64,000 bases of DNA from an uncultured Ruminococcus sp. (lineage in GTDB: Bacteria; Bacillota; Clostridia; Oscillospirales; Acutalibacteraceae), in the NCBI GenBank assembly GCA_902765625.1, contig CACXAO010000010.1, forward strand, positions 22,400 through 86,399. The letters are read 5' to 3'. The position numbers and the translations under genes are program-made. The notes beneath the pieces were generated by a model. The model did not search any database. It had not been told where the DNA came from and was given only the letters and a program-made list of their open reading frames with translations. Position 1 is the first letter of the stretch; each line of letters starts with the position of its first letter. Below are positions 44,608-53,185 of this stretch, piece after piece.

Positions 44608-45454
44608 AAATATTCATAAACCGCTTTAATGCTTCAAGATTCCTCTCGCCTATCGCCCTGCCTATGTTGTATGCGGCGCGCATTTTGTCCGCGTCGTGCT
44701 CGATCCTGCCTATCGGAAGCGGCTCGTCGGGACAGATAACAAACGCTCTGCCTGCCTTTTCCTCCGCAAAAACAAGTCTGCGGCTGTTGTTGTAGTTGTT
44801 GTGGCGGTTATTCATCGCGTCGAGCAGATTCGGGTACCTGCGCAGCGTGAGCTTCATCATCGGCATCATCGACGCAGGCTGCTTTTCGTAGCCGCGCGGC
44901 CGGGTGAGCACCACGACGTTCTTTTCAAAACCGCCGCGGATCATGAATTTCAGCGGAATCGAGTCGGAAATACCTCCGTCGAGCAGCATTTTGCCCTCAA
45001 GCTCAACGGGCTTTGAAACCAGCGGCATTGACGCGGACGCGCGTATCCACTCAAAACAGGTATCGTCAGCGACGTCGCAGCGCTTATACACAGGCAAGCC
45101 CGTTGCGCAGTCGGTGCAGACAAGGTAAAATTCCATAGGAGAATTATTAAACGCTTCCCTGTCAAAAACATCGAGCTTATTCGGCACGGTATGGTAGCAG
45201 AATTTCGCACCGAAAAGGTCGCCCGTGCGAACAAGCGACTGCATGCTGCAATAGCGTTTGTCCTTTGCGAAGCGCGTATTATAGCGGACGGCTCTGCCGT
45301 GCTGACCGGATTTATAGTTGCAGCCGAACGCCGCGCCCGCCGAAACGCCGACAAGGCGGTCAAAGCTTATTCCGTTTTCCATCATCACGTCGGTAACGCC
45401 TGCGCTGAACAGTCCGCGCATTGCGCCGCCCTCGAGAACCAAGCCTGTTTTCAT
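44606..45454 (-). CDS. Patatin-like phospholipase
   Basis: This is a 282-residue patatin-family acyl hydrolase. The oxyanion motif GGAMRG is at about 9-14 and the nucleophile is S38 in GVSAG. The catalytic Asp is in LLDGGISDSIPLKFM. Reading is open upstream to 45541, but ATG 45454 (MKTGLVLEGGAMRG) is the family start and has an AAGGA site. The group resembles small bacterial patatins of the YjjU/RssA type. It is cytoplasmic with no signal peptide. It follows nhaC after a terminator. Confidence 0.9.
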   Translation of the reverse strand: MKTGLVLEGGAMRGLFSAGVTDVMMENGISFDRLVGVSAGAAFGCNYKSGQHGRAVRYNTRFAKDKRYCSMQSLVRTGDLFGAKFCYHTVPNKLDVFDREAFNNSPMEFYLVCTDCATGLPVYKRCDVADDTCFEWIRASASMPLVSKPVELEGKMLLDGGISDSIPLKFMIRGGFEKNVVVLTRPRGYEKQPASMMPMMKLTLRRYPNLLDAMNNRHNNYNNSRRLVFAEEKAGRAFVICPDEPLPIGRIEHDADKMRAAYNIGRAIGERNLEALKRFMNI

Positions 45455-45507
45455 AAAAACACATCCTTCCGACGGATATGTTACCACAAAATCAAAATTT
45501 TGTAAAC

Positions 45508-45538
45508 AAAAACCGCCGCTGGTTTTCTCCGGCGGCGG
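45508..45538 (-). terminator. intrinsic terminator after nhaC
   Basis: Arms GCGGCGG/CCGCCGC (45532-45538 and 45513-45519) are followed by TTTTTG on the minus strand, directly after the nhaC stop. Confidence 0.7.
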
Positions 45539-45555
45539 CATTATTGCTTATTGAA

Positions 45556-47229
45556 TTATTTCCTGACTGTCTTTTTGTCGTCCTTGCCGACGATGAGCCT
45601 GATGCCGAAGAGCACGGCGATCATGAGAACAACCGAAACGCCGAGTACGACGAATACGTTCTGCACAAAGCCTGCGAGGAGGTAGCCTGCAGCCGCAACG
45701 CCCGCAACGGTGAGAGCGTAAGGCAGCTGGGTTGAAACGTGGTTAACGTGGTCGCACTGCGCGCCCGTTGAAGCCATGATAGTGGTATCCGAAATCGGTG
45801 AGCAGTGGTCGCCGCAGACCGCGCCGGCGAGGCATGCGGAGATGCAGACGATAACCATTGAGGGGATCGTGCCGTCGGTAACGTCGGCGAGCTGAGACTG
45901 GAACACGCCCGTAACGATCGGAATGAGAATACCGAAGGTGCCCCAAGAGGTGCCTGTCGCGAAAGAAAGACCGAGAGCGACGACAAAGAGCAGCAGCGGC
46001 AGGAGGATCTGGATAGCGGTTGCGCTTTCAACGATACCTCTTACGAACTCAGCGGCGCCGAGCTGGTTGGTCATGGTCTTGAGGGTCCATGCGAACACGA
46101 GAATCAGGATAGCCGGAACCATCTGCTTGAAGCCGGCGACGAGAGAGCTCATGCACTCGCTGAACTTGAGCACGCCGCGGAGCATGTAGTAGATCATAAT
46201 AACGATGAGCGCGCCGATAGAGCCGAGCGAAAGTCCTACGGAAGCGTCGCAGTTAGCGAACGCGTCGATGATATTGGTGCCCTCAAAGAGACCGCCTGTG
46301 TAGAGCATGCCGACAACGCAGAACGCGATGAGCAGGAGAACAGGCAGAATGAGGTCAACGACCTTGCCCTTGGTGTGATCAGGCTCGTCGTCCTTGTCGT
46401 AAACGCTGTTGCGCGTTGTAAAGAGGTCGCCGTTGATCGCGTTGATTTCGTGGGTGCGCATGGGACCGTAGTCAACGTTCGAAACGGAGATGAAAATCAC
46501 CATGATAAGGGTGAGGATAGCGTAGAGATTGTAGGGAATGGTGCTGATAAAGAGCTGAATGCCGTTTACGCCGTCAACCGTGCCGCTGACAGCCGCCGCC
46601 CATGAGGAGATCGGCGCGATAATGCAGACAGGAGCCGCGGTTGCGTCAATGATATAGGCGAGCTTTGAACGGGATATCTTGTGCTTGTCGGTGACAGGGC
46701 GCATAACCGAGCCGACAGTGAGGCAGTTGAAGTAGTCGTCAACAAAAATCAGGACGCCGAGCAAGAATGTCGCGATGCTCGCGCCTATGCGTGTGTGGAT
46801 ATGCCTTGCAGCCCATTCGCCGTAGGCACGGCTGCCGCCAGCGCGGTTCATGAGAACGACTATCGCGCCGAGCACTACGAGGAAAATAAGGATACCTACG
46901 TTGTAGCTGTCGGCGATGTTGGCGATAAGTCCGTCGTTTACGACCGAGGTCATAACGCCCACAAAGCCGGTGCCCATTGCGATCGCGTGGAGCACAGCGC
47001 CCGAGATGATACCGATGAACAGCGAGGAATAAACCTCCTTGGTGACGAGCGCGAGACCGATGGCGATAATCGGCGGCAGCAGCGACCACCATGAGCCGAC
47101 CGATACGGCTTCCTCACCCGTTCCGGTGACGGTCACAGCCTGAGTGATCGGCGTTTGGGTAAAGCAGAACACGATATAGGCGATGACTGCGCCTATGAAG
47201 ATCAGGTTCTTTACCAGATTCTTTTTCAT
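45556..47229 (-). CDS. nhaC: NhaC-family Na+/H+ antiporter
   Basis: This polytopic membrane protein of 557 residues has about twelve helices. Typical segments are SSLFIGIISGAVL, FVDDYFNCLTVGSVMRPVTDKHKISRSKLAYIIDATAAPVCIIAPISSW (spread over 170-220), FATGTSWGTFGILIPI and GDHCSPISDTTIMAS. These place it in the NhaC branch that includes malate/lactate and tetracycline-related antiporters, so the exact substrate could also be an organic anion. It is monocistronic, with its own promoter and terminator. Confidence 0.9.
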   Translation of the reverse strand: MKKNLVKNLIFIGAVIAYIVFCFTQTPITQAVTVTGTGEEAVSVGSWWSLLPPIIAIGLALVTKEVYSSLFIGIISGAVLHAIAMGTGFVGVMTSVVNDGLIANIADSYNVGILIFLVVLGAIVVLMNRAGGSRAYGEWAARHIHTRIGASIATFLLGVLIFVDDYFNCLTVGSVMRPVTDKHKISRSKLAYIIDATAAPVCIIAPISSWAAAVSGTVDGVNGIQLFISTIPYNLYAILTLIMVIFISVSNVDYGPMRTHEINAINGDLFTTRNSVYDKDDEPDHTKGKVVDLILPVLLLIAFCVVGMLYTGGLFEGTNIIDAFANCDASVGLSLGSIGALIVIMIYYMLRGVLKFSECMSSLVAGFKQMVPAILILVFAWTLKTMTNQLGAAEFVRGIVESATAIQILLPLLLFVVALGLSFATGTSWGTFGILIPIVTGVFQSQLADVTDGTIPSMVIVCISACLAGAVCGDHCSPISDTTIMASTGAQCDHVNHVSTQLPYALTVAGVAAAGYLLAGFVQNVFVVLGVSVVLMIAVLFGIRLIVGKDDKKTVRK

Positions 47230-47290
47230 TTTAATTCTCCTATGAAATTATTTTTGCCGAAACGACAATTTTCGACAAATGAACACTAGT

Positions 47291-47319
47291 ATTTTACCAC
47301 ATTAAAGCGATAAGCGCAA
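47291..47319 (-). promoter_or_regulatory. promoter of nhaC
   Basis: The minus strand reads TTGCGC, a 17-nt spacer and TAAAAT preceded by TGTGG, about 60 nt before the nhaC ATG. Confidence 0.65.
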
Positions 47320-47529
47320 TAATTTTTTTATTCCGAATAGATTTTTAGGAAATACGCACAACAATCTGCGCACCAAATTGGACAGTCTGAACAGTCAGCA
47401 GCGCAATTATGTACATACCCACGGCATCGGCGGCGAGGATTGAGGTTATTGCACAGTCGTTTCTTCGTTATACTGCACAATTAGTTGCCGCTTGCTCCAT
47501 ATATTCTGCACAAAACTACTCTCTACCTC

Positions 47530-47558
47530 TTGACAAAATGAATAAAAAGTGAGATAGT
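47530..47558 (+). promoter_or_regulatory. promoter of the acyl-CoA ligase operon
   Basis: A perfect TTGACA, a 17-nt spacer and GATAGT (4 of 6 matches). The start of transcription would be near 47565, only 10 nt before a terminator-like hairpin. Confidence 0.6.
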
Positions 47559-47574
47559 AGTAAGGTAATCGCGT

Positions 47575-47607
47575 CCCCGATATCGTATTGGTTTCGGGGT
47601 ATTTTTT
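47575..47607 (+). terminator. leader terminator (possible attenuator) before the acyl-CoA ligase gene
   Basis: Arms CCCCGA (47575-47580) and TCGGGG (47594-47599) are followed by TATTTTTT. It lies between the promoter and the first gene, with no plus-strand gene upstream that it could end. It could be a conditional attenuator or the end of a very short RNA. Confidence 0.6.
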
Positions 47608-47680
47608 CGGGCAGTCTGCTTTAGCCATTTAAATCGCAAAAAACGGTCTGCCGTCCCATCAAACTTAAAGGAGCATGATT

Positions 47681-49351
47681 ATGCCAATCACAGAGTTTCT
47701 GACAAGAAACGCAACCTATTTCAAAAACGACATCGCGCTCGTTGAGATTAATCCCGAGGTCAAGAACATTCCTCACGTCACATGGCGCGAATACTCGCTT
47801 ATCGAGGCGGCGAGAGGCGGCGCGTTCCGCAAGCAGCTCACCTGGGGCGAGTTTGAAAAGCAGGCTAACCGCTTCGCGAACCTCCTGCTCACAAGAGGTA
47901 TCAAAAAGGGCGACAAGGTTGCCATTCTGCTTATGAACTGCCTCGACTGGCTGCCGATCTACTTCGGTATCCTCAAGGCAGGCGCGGTCGCGGTGCCGCT
48001 CAACTTCCGCTACACCGCCGAGGAGATCAAGTACTGCCTTGAAAAATCCGACTCCGACATCCTCGTTTTCGGCCCCGAATTTATCGGCAGAGTCGAGGAG
48101 ATCCGCGACAGGATCCCCAGACTCAAGGACTGCTTCTACGTGGGCGACGAGTGTCCGAGCTTTGCCGACAGCTACGACAGGCTGCTCAACTACTGCTCGT
48201 CGCAGGCTCCCAGCGTTTACATCACCGACGAGGACGACGGCGCGATCTACTTCTCCTCCGGCACAACGGGCTTTCCGAAGGCCATTCTTCACGCTCACGC
48301 CGCTCTTGTTCACTCGGCAAAGGTCGAGCAGGCTCACCATCACCAGAAAAAGGACGACGTTTTCCTCTGCATTCCTCCGCTCTACCACACAGGAGCTAAA
48401 ATGCACTGGTTCGGCAGCCTTATCTCGGGCGGCAAGGCGGTATTGCTCAGGGGCGTTTCTCCCGAATGGATAATCCGCACCGTAAGCGAGGAAAGATGCA
48501 CAATCGTCTGGCTGCTCGTTCCGTGGGCGCAGGACATCCTCGACGCTATCGAGAGCGGCAGGGTCGACATCAGCAACTACGAGCTGGGTCAGTGGAGACT
48601 CATGCACATCGGCGCTCAGCCCGTTCCTCCCACGCTCATCAAGCGCTGGAAGTCGGTATTCCCTCACCACAGCTACGACACCAACTACGGTCTGAGTGAG
48701 AGCATAGGCCCCGGCTGCGTTCACCTCGGCATGGAGAACGTACACAAGGTCGGCGCGATCGGCGTTCCCGGCTACGGCTGGCAGGTCAAGATCGTCGACG
48801 AGAACCGCAATGAGGTCAAGGACGGCGTAGGCGAGCTGGCGGTCAAAGGCCCCGGCGTTATGAAGTGCTACTACAAGGACAAAAAATCCACCGACGAGGT
48901 CCTCGACAGCGAGGGCTGGCTCTATACGGGCGACATGGCGGAGCGCGACGGGGACGGCTTTATCTACCTCGTCGACAGAAAGAAGGACGTTATCATCACC
49001 GGCGGCGAGAACATCTACCCCGTTCAGATCGAGGACTTCCTGCGCTCCAACCCGAACATAAAGGACGTTGCGGTCATCGGACTGCCCGACCAGCGTCTCG
49101 GCGAGATAGCAACCGCGATCATCGAGGTCAAGGAAGGCTTCCGTCTCTCCGAGGAGGAGGTAAACAACTTCTGTCTTGATTTGCCGCGCTACAAAAGACC
49201 GCGCAGGGTCATCTTCGCGAAGGTTCCGCGCAATCCCACCGGCAAAATCGAAAAACCCGTGCTCAGAAAAATCTACTGCGGCGAAAGCGTTGTCGCCCAG
49301 CAGAATGAGATAAATTCAAATAAGCGATACGCATATTCCGTGTTCGCTTAA
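47681..49351 (+). CDS. AMP-forming acyl-CoA synthetase (class I adenylate-forming enzyme)
   Basis: This enzyme activates a carboxylic acid to acyl-AMP and then acyl-CoA. The 556 residues contain the P-loop motif FSSGTTGFPKA, the YGLSE motif, the hinge region YTGDMAERDGDGFIYLVDRKKD, the GGENIYPVQIED motif and the C-terminal catalytic Lys region PTGKIEKPVLRK. ATG 47681 has AAAGGAG 7 nt upstream; an ATG six nt earlier is too close. It is followed after 15 nt by a sodium:solute symporter, so the acid is probably imported by that carrier. The substrate class (fatty, aromatic or bile-type acid) cannot be read from sequence. Confidence 0.9.
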   Translation: MPITEFLTRNATYFKNDIALVEINPEVKNIPHVTWREYSLIEAARGGAFRKQLTWGEFEKQANRFANLLLTRGIKKGDKVAILLMNCLDWLPIYFGILKAGAVAVPLNFRYTAEEIKYCLEKSDSDILVFGPEFIGRVEEIRDRIPRLKDCFYVGDECPSFADSYDRLLNYCSSQAPSVYITDEDDGAIYFSSGTTGFPKAILHAHAALVHSAKVEQAHHHQKKDDVFLCIPPLYHTGAKMHWFGSLISGGKAVLLRGVSPEWIIRTVSEERCTIVWLLVPWAQDILDAIESGRVDISNYELGQWRLMHIGAQPVPPTLIKRWKSVFPHHSYDTNYGLSESIGPGCVHLGMENVHKVGAIGVPGYGWQVKIVDENRNEVKDGVGELAVKGPGVMKCYYKDKKSTDEVLDSEGWLYTGDMAERDGDGFIYLVDRKKDVIITGGENIYPVQIEDFLRSNPNIKDVAVIGLPDQRLGEIATAIIEVKEGFRLSEEEVNNFCLDLPRYKRPRRVIFAKVPRNPTGKIEKPVLRKIYCGESVVAQQNEINSNKRYAYSVFA

Positions 49352-49366
49352 AATGGGGGTAAAAAA

Positions 49367-50905
49367 ATGGTTTTAAAAATTGTAATGTTGGTTCTGTTCT
49401 TCGGCGTAATGGTCGGCGTGGGCATTTACTGCCGCAAAAACGCCACCGACGTCAACGGCTTTGTGCTCGGCGGCAGAAGCGTAGGTCCGTGGCTTACGGC
49501 GTTCGCCTACGGCACATCGTATTTTTCGGCGGTTATCTTCATCGGCTACGCCGGTCAGTTCGGCTGGAAGTACGGTATCGCGTCCACCTGGATCGGTATC
49601 GGCAACGCGCTTATCGGCTCGTTCCTCGCATGGGCTGTTCTCGGCCGCCGCACGCGCATTATGACCCAGCACCTCAACTCCGCTACTATGCCCGAGTTCT
49701 TCGGCAAGCGCTTTGACAGCAAGGGTCTTAAAATCGGCGCGTCGATCATCGTATTCATCTTCCTCATTCCCTACACCGCTTCTCTTTACAACGGTCTTTC
49801 CAGACTGTTTGAGATGGCGTTCGGAATCCCTTACATCTGGTGCATCCTCGCGATGTCGGTGCTCACGGGTATCTACGTTATCGCAGGCGGCTACATGGCT
49901 ACCGCTATCAACGACTTTATCCAGGGTATCATCATGCTCATCGGCATCGTTGCGGTAATCGCGGCTGTTCTCAGTCAGCAGGGCGGCTTCCTCGAGGCTC
50001 TCAAGGGTCTTTCTCAGGTTACCGACGAGACCGTCAGCGACATGCCCGGCGCGTTCAATTCGTTCTTCGGCCCCGATCCGCTCAACCTGCTCGGCGTTGT
50101 TATCCTGACCTCGCTCGGCACCTGGGGTCTGCCTCAGATGGTTCAGAAGTTCTACGCCATCAAGCACGAGAAGGACATCCGCAAGGGCACCGTTATCTCA
50201 ACGGGCTTCGCGATCATCGTCGCAGGCGGCTGCTACTTCCTCGGCGGCTTCGGCAGACTCTTCGACGTTGACGTTGCCGCAAACGGCTTCGACTCAATCA
50301 TTCCCACAATGCTCTCGACCCTGCCCGATATCCTTATCGCGGTGGTTGTTATCCTCGTTCTCTCGGCTTCGATGTCAACCCTCAGCTCGCTCGTTATCGC
50401 GTCGAGCTCCACCCTGACCATCGACCTGCTCAAGGGCAACATCATCAAGAAGATGAGCGACAAAAAGCAGGTTGTGCTTATCAGGATCTTCATCGTTGTA
50501 TTCATCGCGATCTCGGCGTTCATCGCTATCTATCAGACCCAGAGTCAGAACGAGAGCGTTAAATTCATCGCTCAGCTCATGGGCGTTTCGTGGGGCGCTC
50601 TCGCAGGCGCGTTCCTCGCACCCTTCCTCTACGGTCTGTACTGGAAAAAGACCACAAAGCTCGCCTGCTGGGTCAGCTTTATCTTCGGTGCGGGCGTTAT
50701 GGTGCTCAACCTCTTCTTCCGCTCCTTCTTCCCCGTTATTCTCCAGTCGCCCATCAACTGCGGCGCGTTTACAATGATCGCGGGTCTTATCCTCGTTCCT
50801 CTCGTCAGCCTCATTTCTCCGAAGCCCGAAAAGAAGCTCGTTGACGACGCCTTCGCCTGCTACGAAAAGCGCGTTCCCGCCGCTCAGAAGAGATCGCTCG
50901 ACTGA
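49367..50905 (+). CDS. Sodium:solute symporter (SSS family)
   Basis: This membrane carrier has 512 residues and about thirteen helices. Family features include DVNGFVLGGRSVGPWLTAFAYGTSYFSAVIFIG at the start, GAYxA-like ASTWIGIGNAL, and ILSLSASMSTLSSLV-type LVLSASMSTLSSLVIASSS, where the Na+ site Ser/Thr residues lie. The nearest general class is PutP/PanF-like. It is flanked by the acyl-CoA ligase (15 nt) and overlaps the K+ channel gene by 1 nt (TGATG). The transported acid is inferred to be the ligase substrate. Confidence 0.9.
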   Translation: MVLKIVMLVLFFGVMVGVGIYCRKNATDVNGFVLGGRSVGPWLTAFAYGTSYFSAVIFIGYAGQFGWKYGIASTWIGIGNALIGSFLAWAVLGRRTRIMTQHLNSATMPEFFGKRFDSKGLKIGASIIVFIFLIPYTASLYNGLSRLFEMAFGIPYIWCILAMSVLTGIYVIAGGYMATAINDFIQGIIMLIGIVAVIAAVLSQQGGFLEALKGLSQVTDETVSDMPGAFNSFFGPDPLNLLGVVILTSLGTWGLPQMVQKFYAIKHEKDIRKGTVISTGFAIIVAGGCYFLGGFGRLFDVDVAANGFDSIIPTMLSTLPDILIAVVVILVLSASMSTLSSLVIASSSTLTIDLLKGNIIKKMSDKKQVVLIRIFIVVFIAISAFIAIYQTQSQNESVKFIAQLMGVSWGALAGAFLAPFLYGLYWKKTTKLACWVSFIFGAGVMVLNLFFRSFFPVILQSPINCGAFTMIAGLILVPLVSLISPKPEKKLVDDAFACYEKRVPAAQKRSLD

Positions 50906-51333
50906 TGAAAAGACCTATAAGGCGTATGATTCACCTGCTGAACCATACGGGAACGATAAAAGTCTTTTTCGCGTACGTTATTGTGCTCTGCATCGGCGCG
51001 GTGCTGACGTGGATTTTTGAACCTCAGGTGCAGTCGCTCTGGGACGGCTTCTGGTTCTGCTTCGTAGCCTCGACTACGATCGGCTTCGGCGACATTACCG
51101 CCGTCACCGTGATTGGAAGGCTCGTGGTCATCTTCGTCACGCTCTGCGGTATTCTCACCGTCGCGATGGTTCCGGGAGTGGTTGTCGCATACTACACCGA
51201 GTATCTGAGAAAGCGCGAGGAGGATACGGTTTCGACCTTCCTCGAGAAGCTTGAGCATCTGCCCGAGCTGCAAAAAAAGGAGCTTGAGGAGATTTCGGAG
51301 CGCATTAAGAACTTTAATAAAAAACGCAAATAA
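50905..51333 (+). CDS. Small two-helix K+ channel
   Basis: This is a 142-residue protein of the ion-channel (KcsA-like, two-TM) class. TM1 is at about 18-38, and the pore helix and selectivity filter TTIGFGD lie at residues 57-63. TM2 is at about 68-95 and is followed by a charged cytoplasmic helix rich in Glu/Lys (LEKLEHLPELQKKELEEISERIKN), likely a coiled coil. No ligand-binding RCK or cyclic-nucleotide domain is attached. Translational coupling to a Na+ symporter is unusual and suggests compensation of charge during electrogenic uptake. Confidence 0.88.
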   Translation: MKRPIRRMIHLLNHTGTIKVFFAYVIVLCIGAVLTWIFEPQVQSLWDGFWFCFVASTTIGFGDITAVTVIGRLVVIFVTLCGILTVAMVPGVVVAYYTEYLRKREEDTVSTFLEKLEHLPELQKKELEEISERIKNFNKKRK

Positions 51334-51340
51334 AATTCAG

Positions 51341-51371
51341 CGCCGGCGGACAAAATCCGTCGGCGTTTTTT
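51341..51371 (+). terminator. terminator of the ligase-symporter-channel operon
   Basis: Arms CGCCGGCGGA (51341-51350) and TCCGTCGGCG (51356-51365), one G-T pair, have a 5-nt loop and six T. Confidence 0.9.
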
Positions 51372-51372
51372 G

Positions 51373-51401
51373 TTGAAATCGCGTGTGGTTTATGATAAAA
51401 T
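51373..51401 (+). promoter_or_regulatory. promoter of the DNA methyltransferase gene
   Basis: TTGAAA, a 17-nt spacer and TAAAAT preceded by TATGA. It begins 2 nt after the preceding terminator, and AGGAGG precedes the ATG. Confidence 0.75.
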
Positions 51402-51422
51402 ACTATCAGACAGGAGGCCGCT

Positions 51423-52355
51423 ATGAAATCCGCAAGAAACAAGACTATCGATATCAGCGTTGACGACGGCAGAGAGTACCTCGACCGCTGCGTGAGCATA
51501 AACCGTCCGCCGCTGCCTGAGGACGTGCTCGACAAAACTATCCTCGGCGACTGCTTTTCGGTTCTGCCGCTGCTCCCGAAGGGAATTGCAGACCTTATCA
51601 TCGTCGATCCGCCGTATAACCTGACAAAGGACTTTCACGGCAGCACCTTCCGCGAGACCACCGCGGACAAGTACCTCGGTTACACCGAGAGCTGGCTCAG
51701 TATGCTCGAACCTTTATTAAAGGAAACCGGAAGCATGTACGTCTGCTGCGACTGGAAATCGAGCATCGTCATAGGTCAGGCGCTCGCAAAGCGGTTTCTT
51801 ATCCAGAACCGTATCACGTGGCAGCGTGAAAAAGGCAGAGGAGCCGTCCGCAACTGGAAAAACAGCATGGAGGATATCTGGTTCGTCACAAAATCAAAGG
51901 ACTACACCTTCAATCCCGACGCGGTCAAGCTGCGCCGCAGGGTGATTGCGCCCTACAGGGTCGCAGGCAAGCCCAAGGACTGGGAGGAAACCGCCGAGGG
52001 CAACTTTCGCAACACGGGAGCTTCGAACTTCTGGGACGATATCTCGATCCCCTACTGGTCGATGCCCGAGAACACCGCGCACCCCACCCAGAAGCCCGAA
52101 AAGCTGCTCGCGAAGCTGATTCTCGCGTCCTCGGACAAAGGCGATACAGTGCTTGACCCGTTCCTCGGCTCAGGCTCCACCTCGGTCACAGCCAAAAAGC
52201 TCGGACGGCGCTACATCGGCATTGAGCAAAATCCGCAGTACTGCGTCTGGGCTGAAAAACGCCTTTGCGACGCTGAAACAAACAAGTCAATCCAAGGCTT
52301 TGAGGACGGCGTTTTTTGGGAGAGAAACGCGGGTCACAGACCTAAAAGCCGGTAA
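51423..52355 (+). CDS. Orphan DNA methyltransferase (beta-type N6-adenine/N4-cytosine)
   Basis: This is a 310-residue SAM-dependent DNA methylase. The catalytic motif IV DPPY is at 62-65, before motif I FLGSGST at about 247-253, which is the beta-class order. The target-recognition part lies between them (around NWKNSMEDIWFVTKSKDYTF). DPPY usually indicates N6-adenine methylation. No restriction endonuclease or specificity gene is near, so it is an orphan, possibly regulatory. It is followed after 12 nt by a glycosyltransferase. Confidence 0.9.
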   Translation: MKSARNKTIDISVDDGREYLDRCVSINRPPLPEDVLDKTILGDCFSVLPLLPKGIADLIIVDPPYNLTKDFHGSTFRETTADKYLGYTESWLSMLEPLLKETGSMYVCCDWKSSIVIGQALAKRFLIQNRITWQREKGRGAVRNWKNSMEDIWFVTKSKDYTFNPDAVKLRRRVIAPYRVAGKPKDWEETAEGNFRNTGASNFWDDISIPYWSMPENTAHPTQKPEKLLAKLILASSDKGDTVLDPFLGSGSTSVTAKKLGRRYIGIEQNPQYCVWAEKRLCDAETNKSIQGFEDGVFWERNAGHRPKSR

Positions 52356-52367
52356 CGGAGGCTAATT

Positions 52368-53078
52368 ATGCTTAAAAACACCTCAAAAATCGCGCTGATT
52401 CCAGCCTATAATCCCGACCATAAGATTATCGGCGTGGTTCGCGGTCTTAAAAACAGCGGCTTCACCGTGATTATCGTCAACGACGGCAGCGACCCCGAGT
52501 TCGACTCCCTCTTTGACAAGTCAAACGGTGCCGACGAGGTTATTAATCACGAAGAAAACAGAGGCAAGGGCATTGCGCTCAAGACGGGTCTGCGCTGGAT
52601 CTACAAAAACTGCACCGCGCCGTACACCGTCGTCACCGTCGACGCGGACGGACAGCATCTGACCGCCGACGCGCTCAAGGTTTCATCCGCCGCCCGGCGA
52701 TGCCCGTCGACCCTTATAATAGGAAGCCGCAGACTAAAGCGAGACGCGCCGTTTCGCAGCAAAAGCGGCAACTTTATTACGCGCGCGTTCCTCAACACGC
52801 TGACCTCGGTCAAGGTTTACGACACCCAGAGCGGTCTGCGCGGCTTTACTCACGACCTTATCCCCGTGCTGACACAGATCGACGGCAGCAGGTACGAATA
52901 CGAAATGCAAATGCTGATAGATGTTGACAGACGCGGGATCCCGATAAAGGAGGTTCCGATCGAGGCGGTTTACATCGGCACCAACAGCACCTCGCACTTC
53001 CGCACCATCTACGATTCAAAGCGGCTGTACAAGGTCATCTTCAAAAACGCGGGCAAACGGAAGAAAAAGCGGAGGTAG
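52368..53078 (+). CDS. Glycosyltransferase family 2
   Basis: This is a 236-residue GT-A glycosyltransferase of the dolichyl-/polyprenyl-phosphate sugar synthase type. It shows the UDP-binding strand IALIPAYNPD, VIIVNDGSDPEFD, the metal site DADGQH (DxD) and GSRRLKRDAPFRSK. DTQSGLRGF and a basic C-terminus (KNAGKRKKKRR) follow, with no membrane helices. The acceptor is probably a lipid-phosphate or a cell-surface glycan precursor. It shares a transcript with the methyltransferase, but no functional link is evident. Confidence 0.9.
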   Translation: MLKNTSKIALIPAYNPDHKIIGVVRGLKNSGFTVIIVNDGSDPEFDSLFDKSNGADEVINHEENRGKGIALKTGLRWIYKNCTAPYTVVTVDADGQHLTADALKVSSAARRCPSTLIIGSRRLKRDAPFRSKSGNFITRAFLNTLTSVKVYDTQSGLRGFTHDLIPVLTQIDGSRYEYEMQMLIDVDRRGIPIKEVPIEAVYIGTNSTSHFRTIYDSKRLYKVIFKNAGKRKKKRR

Positions 53079-53082
53079 ACCG

Positions 53083-53160
53083 ATGGAGCCCGAAAAACCG
53101 CATAAAATCTATGTAAAGAGATACTTTCTTTACTTTTTTGAAGAAAAAATATATACTTGA
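53083..53160 (+). CDS. candidate 25-residue micro-ORF
   Basis: An ATG with GGAGG exactly 7 nt upstream opens a 25-codon frame (MEPEKPHKIYVKRYFLYFFE, then EKIYT) ending in TGA, 4 nt after the glycosyltransferase stop. The ribosome site is as good as those of real genes here. Against it, its last third coincides with a plausible promoter (53129-53157) and its AT-rich codons may only reflect that. The product would be a basic, aromatic, amphipathic peptide. Unproven. Confidence 0.35.
   Translation: MEPEKPHKIYVKRYFLYFFEEKIYT
53129..53157 (+). promoter_or_regulatory. possible promoter of the small membrane protein and XRE regulator
   Basis: TTTACT, a 17-nt spacer and TATACT end 28 nt before the ATG at 53186. 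It overlaps the 25-residue micro-ORF. Confidence 0.5.
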
Positions 53161-53185
53161 CTCATCAACTCAGGGAGGTGAGCCT

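Larger units (their letters stand above)
47230..47680. other. 450-bp intergenic region between divergent nhaC and the acyl-CoA ligase gene
   Basis: It holds the nhaC promoter (47291-47319), about 200 nt in which I see no gene, hairpin or repeat, then a strong promoter (47530-47558), a short intrinsic-terminator hairpin (47575-47607) and the ligase ribosome site. A 60-codon minus-strand ORF (47446-47628) has no ribosome site and is not accepted. Confidence 0.6.

Noticed and set aside
47446-47628. 60-codon minus-strand ORF in the nhaC-ligase gap
   Set aside because: No ribosome site; it runs across the promoter and terminator hairpin of the ligase operon.
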